Shown piece after piece: positions 15,896-29,175 of a DNA stretch of 64,000 bases. The stretch is from positions 806,001-870,000 of the forward strand of contig JAWLBB010000001.1 in the NCBI GenBank assembly GCA_041395105.1, written 5' to 3'. The translations under genes and the position numbers were made by a program. The stretch comes from Opitutaceae bacterium (GTDB lineage Bacteria; Verrucomicrobiota; Verrucomicrobiia; Opitutales; Opitutaceae). Positions within the stretch are counted from its first letter, which is position 1, and each line of letters begins with the position of its first letter. Below the pieces are notes generated by a model, which saw nothing but the letters and a program-made list of their open reading frames with translations, ran no database searches and was not told the DNA's origin.

Positions 15896-17085
15896 CGGAG
15901 CGGGTGCTTGGGGATGATGGCGAGGAAGTGGCTGGTGTGGTAGTCGAATTGCGGTTCCGGGCTGCCGTTGTCGGCAAGCGCGCGTTTGGCCCGGGCGATG
16001 CCGCGGCCGAAACGGTTCACATAGCCAAGCGTGTGCATGGCTTCGGCGACGACAGGATTCCGGTAGGCGTTGACGTGTGGGAAATTTTCCGGCGACGCCT
16101 CGCCATAGAGTCCTCCGGGATTCTGGATCTCGATGCGGTCGCTGAATTGATAGAAGCGTATCGGCCCGGTGGACTGGTAGTCGCGGTGCAGGATAGCATT
16201 CATCAGCAACTCGCGCACCGCCTCGGTCGGGTAGTCAAAAACCGGATGTTCCCGGAGTTCGGATACGGCAACCGGCTTTTGGGTGAACCGGCCTTTGAGG
16301 AAACTGTCCAATTCCGCGAGGATCGTGATCAGGTTTCCCGTGAAGGTTTTCTCCGCGAGCACATCGGCATCGAGTTCCGGCCCGTCATACTGCACGAACT
16401 GCACCTTGGCGCCGGGGAACAGGTCCAACGGGTCGTAGGCGAAGACCAGCATGCCGGCATTGGTGGGACAGGTCCGCTTGAGATTGTAGAAGCGCAGGGC
16501 GGCAAGTTGCTCCTCGACGGAGCGGTGATTCTCCGCGATGACCTCGGCCGCCACCGCGTGCGGGCGGTAGCTTTGGCGGAAGGTTTCCAGATCCAGACGA
16601 TCGAGCGCACCCTCCGGGCAGGGCGTGGCGTCGAAGGTGGGGAAACGGGATGATCGCCGCTCCATTAGGACGCGCTCTTCGGCTTCGGTGGCGAAGTCCT
16701 TGCGCGGGCCGACACGGATGCAGACGCGGCCTTTGGAACGAACAGGCGGCAGATCGTGCGGGTGGACTTCCACCACGATCACATCGCCTCCTCCTGCGGG
16801 ATGCGGGTGGGCGGCCACGTTCATGACTGGCAAAGGCATCACTTGACCGTCCGAACGGTACGAGGCGAACTGTTTGAGCAGCGCATCGGTGGCTTGAAGG
16901 CGGAAAGACGAATCCCTCTCGTCCACCCCGATGAGCAGGTAACCCGGCAGTCCTTTCCCCGCCATATCGTTGGAAAACGAGCAAATCGCCTCCCGGAACT
17001 TGTCTACGTCCGTCGTGGACCGCGTCTTCTCGACTCGATCAGTTTCGGTGCAGGCAATCAGATTCTGGAGGTCCTCGGGGGTCAT
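15892..17085 (-). CDS. AlbA_2 (Schlafen-like) DNA-binding protein with C-terminal ATPase domain
   Basis: The 397-residue protein starts with an AlbA_2 domain (residues about 10-150: ETDRVEKTRST, FREAICSFSNDMAGKG, GYLLIGVDE, VCIRVGPRKDFAT). Its C-terminal half carries the HATPase_c_4 pattern (YPTEAVRELLMNAILHRDY, DRIEIQNPGGLYG, NPVVAEAMHTLGYVNRFGRGI). Proteins of this architecture are usually annotated as transcriptional regulators or RNA-binding ATPases, and several occur in defence islands. It starts 60 bp after the methyltransferase stop and overlaps the ParA gene by 4 bp. A sensor or effector role in the defence-like operon is inference. Confidence 0.85.
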   Translation of the reverse strand: MTPEDLQNLIACTETDRVEKTRSTTDVDKFREAICSFSNDMAGKGLPGYLLIGVDERDSSFRLQATDALLKQFASYRSDGQVMPLPVMNVAAHPHPAGGGDVIVVEVHPHDLPPVRSKGRVCIRVGPRKDFATEAEERVLMERRSSRFPTFDATPCPEGALDRLDLETFRQSYRPHAVAAEVIAENHRSVEEQLAALRFYNLKRTCPTNAGMLVFAYDPLDLFPGAKVQFVQYDGPELDADVLAEKTFTGNLITILAELDSFLKGRFTQKPVAVSELREHPVFDYPTEAVRELLMNAILHRDYQSTGPIRFYQFSDRIEIQNPGGLYGEASPENFPHVNAYRNPVVAEAMHTLGYVNRFGRGIARAKRALADNGSPEPQFDYHTSHFLAIIPKHPLR

Positions 17086-17145
17086 GTCGGCTTTTGGTAT
17101 GCAGGCGGGGGGAACGCGGGCAATCTAGGGTAAGGGCGGACCATT

Positions 17146-20100
17146 TCACAGCCCCATTTCGGCGAAGGTGCCCTCCGCTTCCATGCGGTCCCAGGCTTCG
17201 AGGACGAGGCGGCGGGTGCGGTATTCGCCGTGGTGGCGGATTTCCTTTTCCTTGAGGACGCGGAAGGTTTCGGAGGGGTAGTCGGGGCCTTTGACGTCGG
17301 CGGGGTCGAGGATGTAGCGGAGTTCGTCGCGGTCGAGGCCGTAGGCGCGGGCGTAGAAGGCGTCCAACTCCGCCCGCAACTCCGCCCGGCGGTCCTCGTC
17401 CCACGCAAAGGGCGGGCCGTCATAGCCCAGATCCCGCGCGAACGGGGCCAGCGAATGCGAGGTGTAGGTGAGTTCCAAGACCCGCGGAACGATGAAGTCG
17501 AGGCGCGGGGCGGTGTAGAAGATAGGCGGAAGAATGGGGAGCTGGAAGAGAAACTGGTATGTCAGATTGGTGCCGCCGAGTTTTTGTCTCTCCACATAAT
17601 CCGTAACGATACTGGCAAAATTCGCCTGAAGGCACGCCACTTTTTTGGGTGATTGATCTGCCATTGCCAGCGGAAGAGAGTTTCCTGCTGCGGTTCGAGG
17701 AAAGATAGTGGAAATTAGCGTCCGTTCATTAGTTGCATTGGTTATATTCCGCCATCCCATAAGCCATCTGTGCGGCCACCCTTGACCTGATAGCCTTGAG
17801 TCGACTTCTGGCTCTGGAACCCAGTAACGAGGAATCGGTTCGCAGTCCGCGTCACGCTTTTCATCTGCCGCGAGGTCTCGGCTATCGGTTCCTGATAAAT
17901 TGTAGGTCGCCCAACGATGATCGAACTGATGGATCATCTTGGCTTCATAGAGTGGCACGTAAGATTGGCCGCCTTGCGGTGCTATCCAACGGTTACCTTC
18001 GCGACTATAACCTAGATCAAGAAGCTGTTCGGCGGTGTGAAACCACTCTGAATCTTCGGCCATATGCCAAATGCGAGTATGAAAGCTGGCGTTCCACATG
18101 TTGCCTTCACTCTCTGCCCCTTCCGGGTTGAAGACGGAAACGTTTGCGTAAATCTTAGCTGAAAGATCGGCGTCAAGGCGCGATCGAAACAGTGGAGCTG
18201 TTCGGGTGTTCGGATTAATTGATGCAATCTCTTCCTCTGTTAGGAAATAGCGTCTATCTTTATCAGCCAAGTGGTCTGTAGAAAGTAGGTAGCAGGCAAA
18301 CTCGGCGGGCGCTTCTGTCGATCCAATCGTAAGAAGCACGAAAGGGGTGTCGGGATGTATGGCAGGAAAGATTTTCCATGCATTGTCGAACATAAACGCA
18401 GAGGAGAGACGACCAGAAGTCATTAAATGCTCGAAGTAGAATCGCGTGGTTGAGTCGGTCGCGATGCCGGTCGGCAAGATGATCCCCGCACGACCGCGGC
18501 CAAGATCAGCGAATAACTCGGCGAAGAGGGCGTAAGTGTTGACGTCCCCTCGACCGGTAAGAGCAAAGCGTCCGCCTTCAATTCCAGCAGTTCGTGCAAA
18601 CTCACTGGTTGCCTCCGACTCACGTTTGGCGGACGCGAAGTCGTCGAAAAGACAACGTTCAGGTGAACCCATCTTTGCCATCGCGAGGGTGTTTATCAGC
18701 TTGTCGCGGGCGGCCTTGTTTTGTGCGCCAGCAATCTCCGGCGACCGTGTCGCAAAGAACTCCTTTTCCTGAATTTTGACTCGCTCCCACGGCGGATTCC
18801 CCAGCACCACATCGAATCCCCCGCATTGCATCACATCCGGGAACTCCAGCGGCCAGTGGAATGCGCGGGCACGGCGGGCGGCGGCGGGTGCGGCTTCCAT
18901 GGCGGGGCGGATTTTCCCCTGGTTGAGGGCGAGCCAGAGTTCCTCAGTGGTGGGGACGCTGCGTTTGCTAGGATCGGTAGGTGCGCCGCCGGTTTTGGGC
19001 AGGAGGAAGGCGGCGACGTAGAGATCGCAGGCGGTCTGGGTTCGGAGGAAGTCCTGGCCTTTGCGCAGGGTCTCGAAGCGCTTGGCCTTGGTCCCGATCT
19101 GCTCGACGGTTTCCTCCGGCAGGTCGCGGAAGCCGGAGAAGTCGGCGGCGAGGGGTTTGGTGTCCGGCATCTGGGCCTGGCCGGAGCCGAAGTCGAACTC
19201 GCCCTGGCCAGCCTTCGCACCCTTGTTGGCCTGCGCGTAGTATTTCGCGGTGTCCTTGTCGTCGCCGGTGAGGGGTTTGTAGGCGGCATAGGGGATACCG
19301 TCCTGGAGCACCTTGAGATCGAAGACGCCGAGGAGGGCATCGCCGCAGCGGATCTGGGCGTCGAAGAAGCCGAGGGGCAGGCCGGGATCGACGGTTTCGA
19401 TCCAGAGGGCGACCTTGGTGAGTTCCACGGCCATGGGATTGCGGTCCACGCCGTGGATGCAGCAGCGGGTGACATCGCGGAGGGCGTGGCGGAAGTCCTC
19501 TGTGGAGGGCGTGCCTTCGGCGCGGATGCGGGCTAGACGGGTGGCGATGCGGCGGGCGGCGGCGAGCAGGAAGTGGCCGGATCCGCAGGCGGGGTCGATG
19601 ATGCGGAGCTTCAAGAGCGCCTTGGCGGGATCGTCGGACTCGGCCTCGATGCGGTCGAGCACGGGATCGAGGGCGGTATCGAGCAGGGACTGGACGAGCG
19701 GATCGGGCGTGTAGAAGGAGCCGGTGATTTTGCGCTGGTTGCCGCGTTGTTCGACGGCATCGGAAGCGAAGAGCAGGCTGCGTCCATCGGAACCGAGCTG
19801 GGGCTGGAGTTCGAGGAGGGACTCGTAAACGGAGCCGAGTTCCTCGGTTTCCATGGCGCGCCAGTTCACCGGGACCATGCCGGTCTTTTTGTCGTCGGTA
19901 AGCCAGGATAGTCGGTAGAGGGCCTCCATGAAGGCGCGGTTGCGGAGGCGGGCGGTTTCCAGATGCGGAAGCTGGTCGGCAGCGAAGAGACCGCCGAGGG
20001 CGGGCAGGGCGAGTTTTTCCTCCCCGGCGGTGAGCGAGCGGAAGAGGATTTTCACTCCCTCAAAGCGGTCGTGGTGGCGGTCCCAAGTGGCGCCACGGGT

Positions 20101-21066
20101 GCAGAGGGCGCGCAGGGCGGTGAGCGAGTAGCCCTCGGCGTAGAGTTTCCGCGCGGCGGCGGGGGCTTTGGGTGCGTGGAGCAGGTTGCGGTCCTCGGCG
20201 ACCATCAGGAAGATGAGGCGATAGACGAGGCGGAGGAGTTCGTTGAACCAGCCGGTGAGCGGGATGTCGCCGGACTGGATGCGCTTGGAGAGGTCGGGAT
20301 TAGCCTCGAGGAAGCCAGAGCCGAGGAGCTTCAGGGCGAGCTGGACCTGCCCGGCGAGGCGGTCGCGGGCGGCTTCGCCTTCCTTGGCCCCTGCATCGCG
20401 CCAGCGTTCGAGGGCACAGTCGGTGGCGGGTGTGCCGGCTAGCCCGAAGCGGGTGCGGTGGCAGAGCAGCCAGAGGACGGCGAAGGAGGCGGCGTCCTCG
20501 TTGGTGAAGATCTGGGCGAGGTCGGCCTCGATGTAGGCCGGGCGGGTGAGCGAGGCGTTGTCCCGCAGGAGGCGGAGGACGGTGCCATTGGTGGCGATGC
20601 CCCAGAGGGCGTCGTCGCGGTCGTTCAGGTAGTCCTGGATGGCGAAGGCGGCGGAGCGGGAGCGGTCGGAGGAAAGCGTGGGGCTTTTTCGGTCGAGCTT
20701 TTCCTCGTCGGGCGGGGTGACGACGATGGGCACGCGGCTTCCGGCGAGGAGGGATACCGCTCCCTCGTGCGGGGCGAGGTCGTCGAAGCCGAGGGTTTCG
20801 GCGAGGAAGTCCTTGATGAAGCGGCGGGTGGCCTCGGCGGAGGGGTGTTGGAGTTTCCGGAAGGCATCGAAGTGGGACTGGCCGACTCGGAAAGCGGTGG
20901 AGATCTCATCGCGGATGGAGAGGCCCTTGCGGATGCGGTAGGACTGTCGGGTGTCCTCATCGTCCTTGGGCGCGGCGAGACTGGCCACCATGGCGGGGGC
21001 GATGAGGTTGCCTTCGAGCGTGAGCGAGGGCCAGGCGGAGAGGTCGGTGACGGGTTTGCGAGCCAT
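17146..21066 (-). CDS. Large N6-adenine DNA methyltransferase (Eco57I/DrmMI-like)
   Basis: The 1306-residue protein contains a gamma-type N6-adenine methylase: GSFYTPDPLVQSLLD ahead of the SAM motif DPACGSGHF (from D491), then GNPPWERVKI with the catalytic NPPW beginning at N757. N- and C-terminal parts of about 450 and 500 residues flank it and probably serve DNA binding and target recognition, as in Eco57I-type and PglX/DrmMI enzymes. It has no visible PD-(D/E)XK nuclease motif. Four bases separate it from the SNF2-like gene upstream. It would mark host DNA so that the two helicases act on unmodified DNA; that is inferred from related systems. Confidence 0.88.
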   Translation of the reverse strand: MARKPVTDLSAWPSLTLEGNLIAPAMVASLAAPKDDEDTRQSYRIRKGLSIRDEISTAFRVGQSHFDAFRKLQHPSAEATRRFIKDFLAETLGFDDLAPHEGAVSLLAGSRVPIVVTPPDEEKLDRKSPTLSSDRSRSAAFAIQDYLNDRDDALWGIATNGTVLRLLRDNASLTRPAYIEADLAQIFTNEDAASFAVLWLLCHRTRFGLAGTPATDCALERWRDAGAKEGEAARDRLAGQVQLALKLLGSGFLEANPDLSKRIQSGDIPLTGWFNELLRLVYRLIFLMVAEDRNLLHAPKAPAAARKLYAEGYSLTALRALCTRGATWDRHHDRFEGVKILFRSLTAGEEKLALPALGGLFAADQLPHLETARLRNRAFMEALYRLSWLTDDKKTGMVPVNWRAMETEELGSVYESLLELQPQLGSDGRSLLFASDAVEQRGNQRKITGSFYTPDPLVQSLLDTALDPVLDRIEAESDDPAKALLKLRIIDPACGSGHFLLAAARRIATRLARIRAEGTPSTEDFRHALRDVTRCCIHGVDRNPMAVELTKVALWIETVDPGLPLGFFDAQIRCGDALLGVFDLKVLQDGIPYAAYKPLTGDDKDTAKYYAQANKGAKAGQGEFDFGSGQAQMPDTKPLAADFSGFRDLPEETVEQIGTKAKRFETLRKGQDFLRTQTACDLYVAAFLLPKTGGAPTDPSKRSVPTTEELWLALNQGKIRPAMEAAPAAARRARAFHWPLEFPDVMQCGGFDVVLGNPPWERVKIQEKEFFATRSPEIAGAQNKAARDKLINTLAMAKMGSPERCLFDDFASAKRESEATSEFARTAGIEGGRFALTGRGDVNTYALFAELFADLGRGRAGIILPTGIATDSTTRFYFEHLMTSGRLSSAFMFDNAWKIFPAIHPDTPFVLLTIGSTEAPAEFACYLLSTDHLADKDRRYFLTEEEIASINPNTRTAPLFRSRLDADLSAKIYANVSVFNPEGAESEGNMWNASFHTRIWHMAEDSEWFHTAEQLLDLGYSREGNRWIAPQGGQSYVPLYEAKMIHQFDHRWATYNLSGTDSRDLAADEKRDADCEPIPRYWVPEPEVDSRLSGQGWPHRWLMGWRNITNATNERTLISTIFPRTAAGNSLPLAMADQSPKKVACLQANFASIVTDYVERQKLGGTNLTYQFLFQLPILPPIFYTAPRLDFIVPRVLELTYTSHSLAPFARDLGYDGPPFAWDEDRRAELRAELDAFYARAYGLDRDELRYILDPADVKGPDYPSETFRVLKEKEIRHHGEYRTRRLVLEAWDRMEAEGTFAEMGL

Positions 21067-21070
21067 GGAC

Positions 21071-23869
<2,799 letters not shown>

Positions 23870-23878
23870 GGGGAATGG

Positions 23879-26800
23879 TCAGGCTTGAAGGGCGGCAGTC
23901 ATGGCTTCGGGAATGGTGTCGTTGTCGGGTCTGGCCGGAAGCTCGAACAAGGTCCAGCCCATCTCCTCGGCGTATGTGGCGGCGGCCTCGGTGATGGGTT
24001 CGGGGGCTGCGGCGACCCGGTGAAGACGCCACACAAAGGGATATTCCTGCCCCTCGAGGACTGCCTCCCCGGCATCGGGGGCGGGAAGGCCGAGCTGCCT
24101 GAAGACGGCCAACCAGCCGGTCGCCTCGTCGGAGGCGGTGCGGGGTGCGGACGGATGGAGCTTTCCTCGGGCGAGGTCGATGAGGAACTGCTTCGCCTGG
24201 TCGAGGGTGCGGTCGATCTGCTCGTGATCGGGCTGGTTGAAATAGGAAAGCAGGCAGCGGTAGCAGCCACGAACACAGGCCCCGTGCTGGTCGACCAACT
24301 TGGCGGGGTCGCCGGCGGCGATGGCCTCGTCCACCTGGTCGTAGTGCATCAAGGACAGAGCGGTGCGGGCAACGCGGCCCAGGGCAGCGTCGTCGTCGAT
24401 CAAGCGACCGAGCACGCCGGCCCCACCTTCGGTGGCCTCATAGGTGAGGATGGCCCGGCGGTCATCGCGTGAGGGCAGCGGTTCCCCGAGCACCTCGCCT
24501 TCTTCCAACTGGAACTCGAGCTCGATGCCTCGGAGCAGAGCGTGCTGAACGGTGGCGATTGCCGAGTCCCGCTCTTTCTTCTGCCCGGGATCCGATTCAA
24601 TCTCTCCGAAACCGCCCGCGGTCGCGAGTCGCAGCAGGAGGGCATTCTTGCGGTCGCGAACGATCGGCACGATCCGCACCGGCCTGATGACGTCCGGCGG
24701 AGTCTCGGTGCTGTCATCTTCGTCATCCGACTTTGACCAGTAGCCCGTGCGGGGGTCGATGTAGAAACCGAAGATGGTCTGATCTCGGCGGCGCTTGAGG
24801 CCCTTGTTGAGGCGGCTGATCTCCGCACTGTTGGCGTACTGGAGCGTGAGCAGGGTGTCCTCGCCGCAGCGGAACTCGGCTTCAGTCACCTCGAGGCGGC
24901 CATCGCGTCGGGGCCAAGAGAAGACGGTCTGGATGTCAAACCCCTGGCGAACTCGCTCCTCATCATTGGCTGTGATGCGATCGGCGGGGGCGGCCTCGAC
25001 ATTGTCGATCCGGAGGGTGCGTTGAATGGGAATCTGTCCGGCCATGGACGTGTCGCAAGCATGGCAGCGCTCGACTTCTCCCTCATGGGAGGCCCCGCAG
25101 TTCTGGCAGATGAAGATGTCCTTGGTCGCCAGCTCCGAGCCGTCCGCGGTGCGGACCTCCGGGGGCAGCTTGGCCTTCATCACACGGTAGGCACGGCCTT
25201 CATGGTAGATGAGGCTCCGCGGGCCGAACTCGGAGATAGCAAGGAAGCGGGCGCGCTGCAGGAACGATCCAGCTTTGCCCTCGCCGGGAATGAAGGCATA
25301 GAGGGGAAGACGCGGGAAGTTGTAGCCGGGAAGGAAACCCTCGGTGGCGAGGTAGCGGTAGGAGTAGAAGTCGGATCCGTTGGACGCCTTGCCCTGCTCC
25401 AGGATAGCGATCTGGTCGGTCGCCTGCATCTGGGCGGCCTTGACCCGCTGCCGGTCCACTCTCGACAAGCCGGTGATCATGGATTTGGCATTGGCCTCGG
25501 CGAGCTGGCTGCGGGCAGAGTGATACAACTCCCGCCAGCGGCCGAAGGCTTCGTCGAAGCGCTTGGGAGCCTCGTTGGCAACGTTCTCGATGAACTCGTC
25601 GGGATCATCGAGCCAGACTGGGTGGACTCCGCCCACGGATTCGAGAATCTGATCGAGGACCATCTTCATCGGGCCCTTGGCAGCGGCGGCGAGGGTTGGC
25701 TTCTGGATGACCTCAAGCACCTCCTGTTTCAGCGGGTACTCCGGCTGGCTCAGGTTGAGGACGTCCGGGATGTCGGGTTCAAGCGCCAGTTTCGATTCGG
25801 CCAGCCAGACGGCGTGGAGATGGGATCGCACGAGTTCCTCGTTGGTGATGTCGAGCGCCGGTGGACGCACGACACCCGCCACCATGTCGTTGCGGCGGCT
25901 GAAGAAATACTGATCGTGCGGCGACTGGGCGGCACAGTAGGTGACGATGACGGCGGCCTGGCCCGAGCGCCCGGCCCGGCCGGCCCGCTGGGCGTAGTTG
26001 GCCGGGGTCGGGGGGACGTTGCGGAGGTAGACGGCGTTGAGGGCGGAGATGTCGACGCCCAACTCCATGGTGGGAGAGCAAAATAACGCCGGCAGGAACT
26101 GGGTCGGCTCACCGGCGAGTTTCATCTCGGGCTTGCTCTCCTCGATCTTCTCGAGGTCGTCCTCTTCGTAACGGAAGCGCCACTCACGCCACTCACGCTG
26201 CTTCTGGGAGACCTGGGCGGTGTGTTCGCGGCCCTCCAGACCCCAGTAGGTGCTGCCGTCGCCCTTTAGGTCCGTGGCAATGCTGGTGTAGAGGTCGAGG
26301 AAGTAGGTGTTGCCATCAGTCTCTTCGCCCAAGGCCGCCGGACCGGGAACGATCCTCACCGTGGACGGCGAAAGCCGCCACCCCCGGACGTCGGCGTCGA
26401 CCTCGATCGGCAGCACCAAGCCCTCCTCATGTAGCAGTTCCATGAGGGCGGTGATGGCGTCACGGTATTCGTCGCGTTTCAGTCGGGTGCCGATCACCGA
26501 GATGCGGTTGATCTCGCGGCCGAGCCGGGAGGAGACCCCGGCCCGGAGAATGGTCTGCTCCTCGCGGAGGCCGACTTTGTCCTTACCGGGTGCCTGGAGG
26601 AACATGGTCGTGTGACCGCGCAGCTGCTCCTTCTGGTCGATGGCCCACGGTGCCCGCAGGAGGTTCCGGGATTTCTGGCTGACGCCATCAAGCACCGTGC
26701 GGTCGAGAGCCTCGGTGTTCACAGCCAGGCCCTGCAGGAGGAAGGTGAGGATCTTGACGAGGACTTCACGCCGCTGTTCGTGGGTCAAGTCTACGAGCGC

Positions 26801-29086
26801 CGGCAGGGCCGCGGAGAGGCCGGCGGTGTTCTCAGCGACCTCGTCAAGCCCGACGAACTCGACCTTGATCAGATCAATATCGGAGAGGCTGGGATTGGTG
26901 TAGCGCCATCCACGCCGAAGGTCGGTCCAGACGCGGTGGGCGAGCACCTTGGCCAATGCCCGTTGGGAGTCCTCGCGTCCGACGGCACCGGATTCAGGTT
27001 CCAGCATCCAGTGAATGCGAGCCGCCTTGTTGGCCGCGGTAAAGCCGAGGGCACGAACGGTACGGAGCCCGAACTCATCTTCGGTGATACCGTCCGGACC
27101 GGCGTCCAACACAGCACGGAGGATCGCCCCCCGCAGGAGGCTGACGTAGAGGAAGTCGTTGAAGTGGCCGGCTTGGAGGGCGGCGTCCTGGCGGTTGTCG
27201 GTGAAGCCAAGGAGTTTTCTCTTCTCGGGAGGCATGCTGCTCTCCGGAGCATTCATCCATTCCAAGGCGGTCGAGACGAGGAGTGTCGTTGCGGAACTCC
27301 GGCCCTCACCGGACAGGCCGGCGAGCTTGCTCCGCTCCCGCATGCTCGGGTGCGGCTGCTCGTGACAGCACGGGCAGAATCCGAATTTGCCGGGAATGAA
27401 CCAGAAGGCGGAACCCGAGGGTGCATAGCGTCCATCGGCACCTACGGTGAGGCGCTCCGGGATTCGCTTCTTCCGGCTAGACCGAAGTTTCTCGATCCCG
27501 TTTCGGACTTCCTTCCAATCCTCCGGGTAGGTTTCGACCTCACCATTGAATTGATACTCCTTGTCGCCGTCTCCTACCGGTACCAGGTAACCGGCGGTGT
27601 CGCCGTCGGGGTCGTCTAGCGGCGTATCATCGATGTTCCGGGGGAGAAACTGGATCCCTTCGGCTTCATCGGCCCGGGTGACGACATGCACCTCGTGCCC
27701 GCAGGCACGACAGAAGCGAGTGGGATAGAGTCGCGTGCCGGGTGCCTCGGGGTCCTCGAGCTGGCCCTCGAAGAGCACGCGGCGGGGCGGGGCGGTAAGG
27801 GTGGTGAAGAACTCGCCCGCACCCGAAATGAAGCGGTGCAGCTTGAAGGCCAGGAACGCAGCAGAACCGGAGCCACCCCGTGCATCTTCCGGTAGGCTCG
27901 CCCGGGTCAGAAAGGTCACGAGAGCCTCGCGGCACACTTCGGCATCGACGCCACTGTCGTCGGACAGCTTCTCCACCGCCTCACTGAACGGAATCGGGTC
28001 CTGGCGGCGGAGCTCCTGCCCGTCCTTCAGGCCGATGGCGAGCTCGGACCAGACGGCCAGCGGGTGGTCTCGCAGCACTTCGTCGGTGAGGACATCGGGA
28101 AGATCGTTTTCGAGGGCCGGCGCGAGCTGTGATTGGATGTTGTCCAGCTTGAGCGTGTCGTTCGTCGCCCGCTGTAACGACTCGTCAATCACGGCGTCCG
28201 CACCGACCGAGGTGCCGAATAGACTTGAGGCCACGTCCGCGACCGCTTCGGCCTTGCTCTGGTCGGAGCCCTCGTTGGCCATGGTGGCGGAGGTTCCGAT
28301 GCAGATGGGTGCCTTGGCGGGAGTGCAGCGGTTCCGAAGCCGTCGGACCAAGACCGCCACATCAGCGCCCTGACGGCCGCGGTAGGTGTGGAGCTCGTCC
28401 AGAACGATGAACTCGAGGCCAGCGGCGTTGGCGATTACCGCGGAGTCCAACTCGCTCTGCCGGGTGAGCAGCAACTCGGCCATCATGAAGTTGGTGAGCA
28501 GGATGTCCGGGGGGTTCGCGGCGATCCGTTGGCGTTCCTCGCCGTCCTCCTGGCCGGTGTAGCGACCGACGGTCGGTTTCACCGACTCAGGCAATCCGGA
28601 TTGGGAGATGAACTTCCCGATCTCCTTGATCTGGCTGTTGGCCAGGGCGTTCATCGGATAGATGATGATCGCCCGGGTGCGACGGGCAGCGCCTGCCTTG
28701 CGAGCCCGCACGATGGCGTCCACTATCGGCACGAAGAAGCACAGGGACTTGCCCGAGCCTGTCCCAGTGGTCACCACGAAGCTCTGCCCGGCCTTGGCTT
28801 TGGCGACCGACTGTCCCTGGTGGCGGTGGAGGGTGAGAGGACCGTGGCCGAAGCGGAAGATCTTGCCCGTAGCTTCGTCGAGGTCGCCAGATGCGACCAG
28901 CTCGTCGATCGTCGGACCGGCCTTGTAGCGGGGGTTGAGGGACAGCAGGCTATCCGGCCAGAAGCGGCCGGCGTTGTACTCGGCTTCGATGGCATTTGCG
29001 AGGTCTGCCGACCGGATCTTGGTGAAGGAACGGGAGAAGTTCGCGTAGCGGTCGATGATCCGGTCATCGAAGTCGAATGCTTTCAT
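23879..29086 (-). CDS. Giant DUF1998/MZB superfamily 2 helicase
   Basis: The 1735-residue protein has a helicase core with Walker A TTGTGSGKSLCFF (K113), IIYPMNALANSQ, motif II LDELHTYRGRQGADV, and GTSATMANEG. The second RecA domain contains FCSPTMELGVDIS and YAQRAGRAGRSGQ. Zinc-ligand pairs follow: CRACGHE and CPCC within the long insertion between the RecA domains, CQNC and CHAC further on, and the DUF1998/MZB end with CVRGCYRCLLSYFNQPDH near residues 1600-1615. The architecture matches MrfA/YprA-like helicases, DruE, or a fusion of DrmA and DrmB functions. The ATG at 29086 is preferred over the TTG at 29179, whose extra 31 residues are unlike the family. It leads the operon behind the CopG gene. 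Confidence 0.88.
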   Translation of the reverse strand: MKAFDFDDRIIDRYANFSRSFTKIRSADLANAIEAEYNAGRFWPDSLLSLNPRYKAGPTIDELVASGDLDEATGKIFRFGHGPLTLHRHQGQSVAKAKAGQSFVVTTGTGSGKSLCFFVPIVDAIVRARKAGAARRTRAIIIYPMNALANSQIKEIGKFISQSGLPESVKPTVGRYTGQEDGEERQRIAANPPDILLTNFMMAELLLTRQSELDSAVIANAAGLEFIVLDELHTYRGRQGADVAVLVRRLRNRCTPAKAPICIGTSATMANEGSDQSKAEAVADVASSLFGTSVGADAVIDESLQRATNDTLKLDNIQSQLAPALENDLPDVLTDEVLRDHPLAVWSELAIGLKDGQELRRQDPIPFSEAVEKLSDDSGVDAEVCREALVTFLTRASLPEDARGGSGSAAFLAFKLHRFISGAGEFFTTLTAPPRRVLFEGQLEDPEAPGTRLYPTRFCRACGHEVHVVTRADEAEGIQFLPRNIDDTPLDDPDGDTAGYLVPVGDGDKEYQFNGEVETYPEDWKEVRNGIEKLRSSRKKRIPERLTVGADGRYAPSGSAFWFIPGKFGFCPCCHEQPHPSMRERSKLAGLSGEGRSSATTLLVSTALEWMNAPESSMPPEKRKLLGFTDNRQDAALQAGHFNDFLYVSLLRGAILRAVLDAGPDGITEDEFGLRTVRALGFTAANKAARIHWMLEPESGAVGREDSQRALAKVLAHRVWTDLRRGWRYTNPSLSDIDLIKVEFVGLDEVAENTAGLSAALPALVDLTHEQRREVLVKILTFLLQGLAVNTEALDRTVLDGVSQKSRNLLRAPWAIDQKEQLRGHTTMFLQAPGKDKVGLREEQTILRAGVSSRLGREINRISVIGTRLKRDEYRDAITALMELLHEEGLVLPIEVDADVRGWRLSPSTVRIVPGPAALGEETDGNTYFLDLYTSIATDLKGDGSTYWGLEGREHTAQVSQKQREWREWRFRYEEDDLEKIEESKPEMKLAGEPTQFLPALFCSPTMELGVDISALNAVYLRNVPPTPANYAQRAGRAGRSGQAAVIVTYCAAQSPHDQYFFSRRNDMVAGVVRPPALDITNEELVRSHLHAVWLAESKLALEPDIPDVLNLSQPEYPLKQEVLEVIQKPTLAAAAKGPMKMVLDQILESVGGVHPVWLDDPDEFIENVANEAPKRFDEAFGRWRELYHSARSQLAEANAKSMITGLSRVDRQRVKAAQMQATDQIAILEQGKASNGSDFYSYRYLATEGFLPGYNFPRLPLYAFIPGEGKAGSFLQRARFLAISEFGPRSLIYHEGRAYRVMKAKLPPEVRTADGSELATKDIFICQNCGASHEGEVERCHACDTSMAGQIPIQRTLRIDNVEAAPADRITANDEERVRQGFDIQTVFSWPRRDGRLEVTEAEFRCGEDTLLTLQYANSAEISRLNKGLKRRRDQTIFGFYIDPRTGYWSKSDDEDDSTETPPDVIRPVRIVPIVRDRKNALLLRLATAGGFGEIESDPGQKKERDSAIATVQHALLRGIELEFQLEEGEVLGEPLPSRDDRRAILTYEATEGGAGVLGRLIDDDAALGRVARTALSLMHYDQVDEAIAAGDPAKLVDQHGACVRGCYRCLLSYFNQPDHEQIDRTLDQAKQFLIDLARGKLHPSAPRTASDEATGWLAVFRQLGLPAPDAGEAVLEGQEYPFVWRLHRVAAAPEPITEAAATYAEEMGWTLFELPARPDNDTIPEAMTAALQA

Positions 29087-29175
29087 GGAGGTGCTTATGG
29101 GCGGTGCGTCTGGATACTGGAGTGTTGAACAGCGGGCGGGACATTGGCTGACCGAGACGGCCAGCCAAGCCATGC

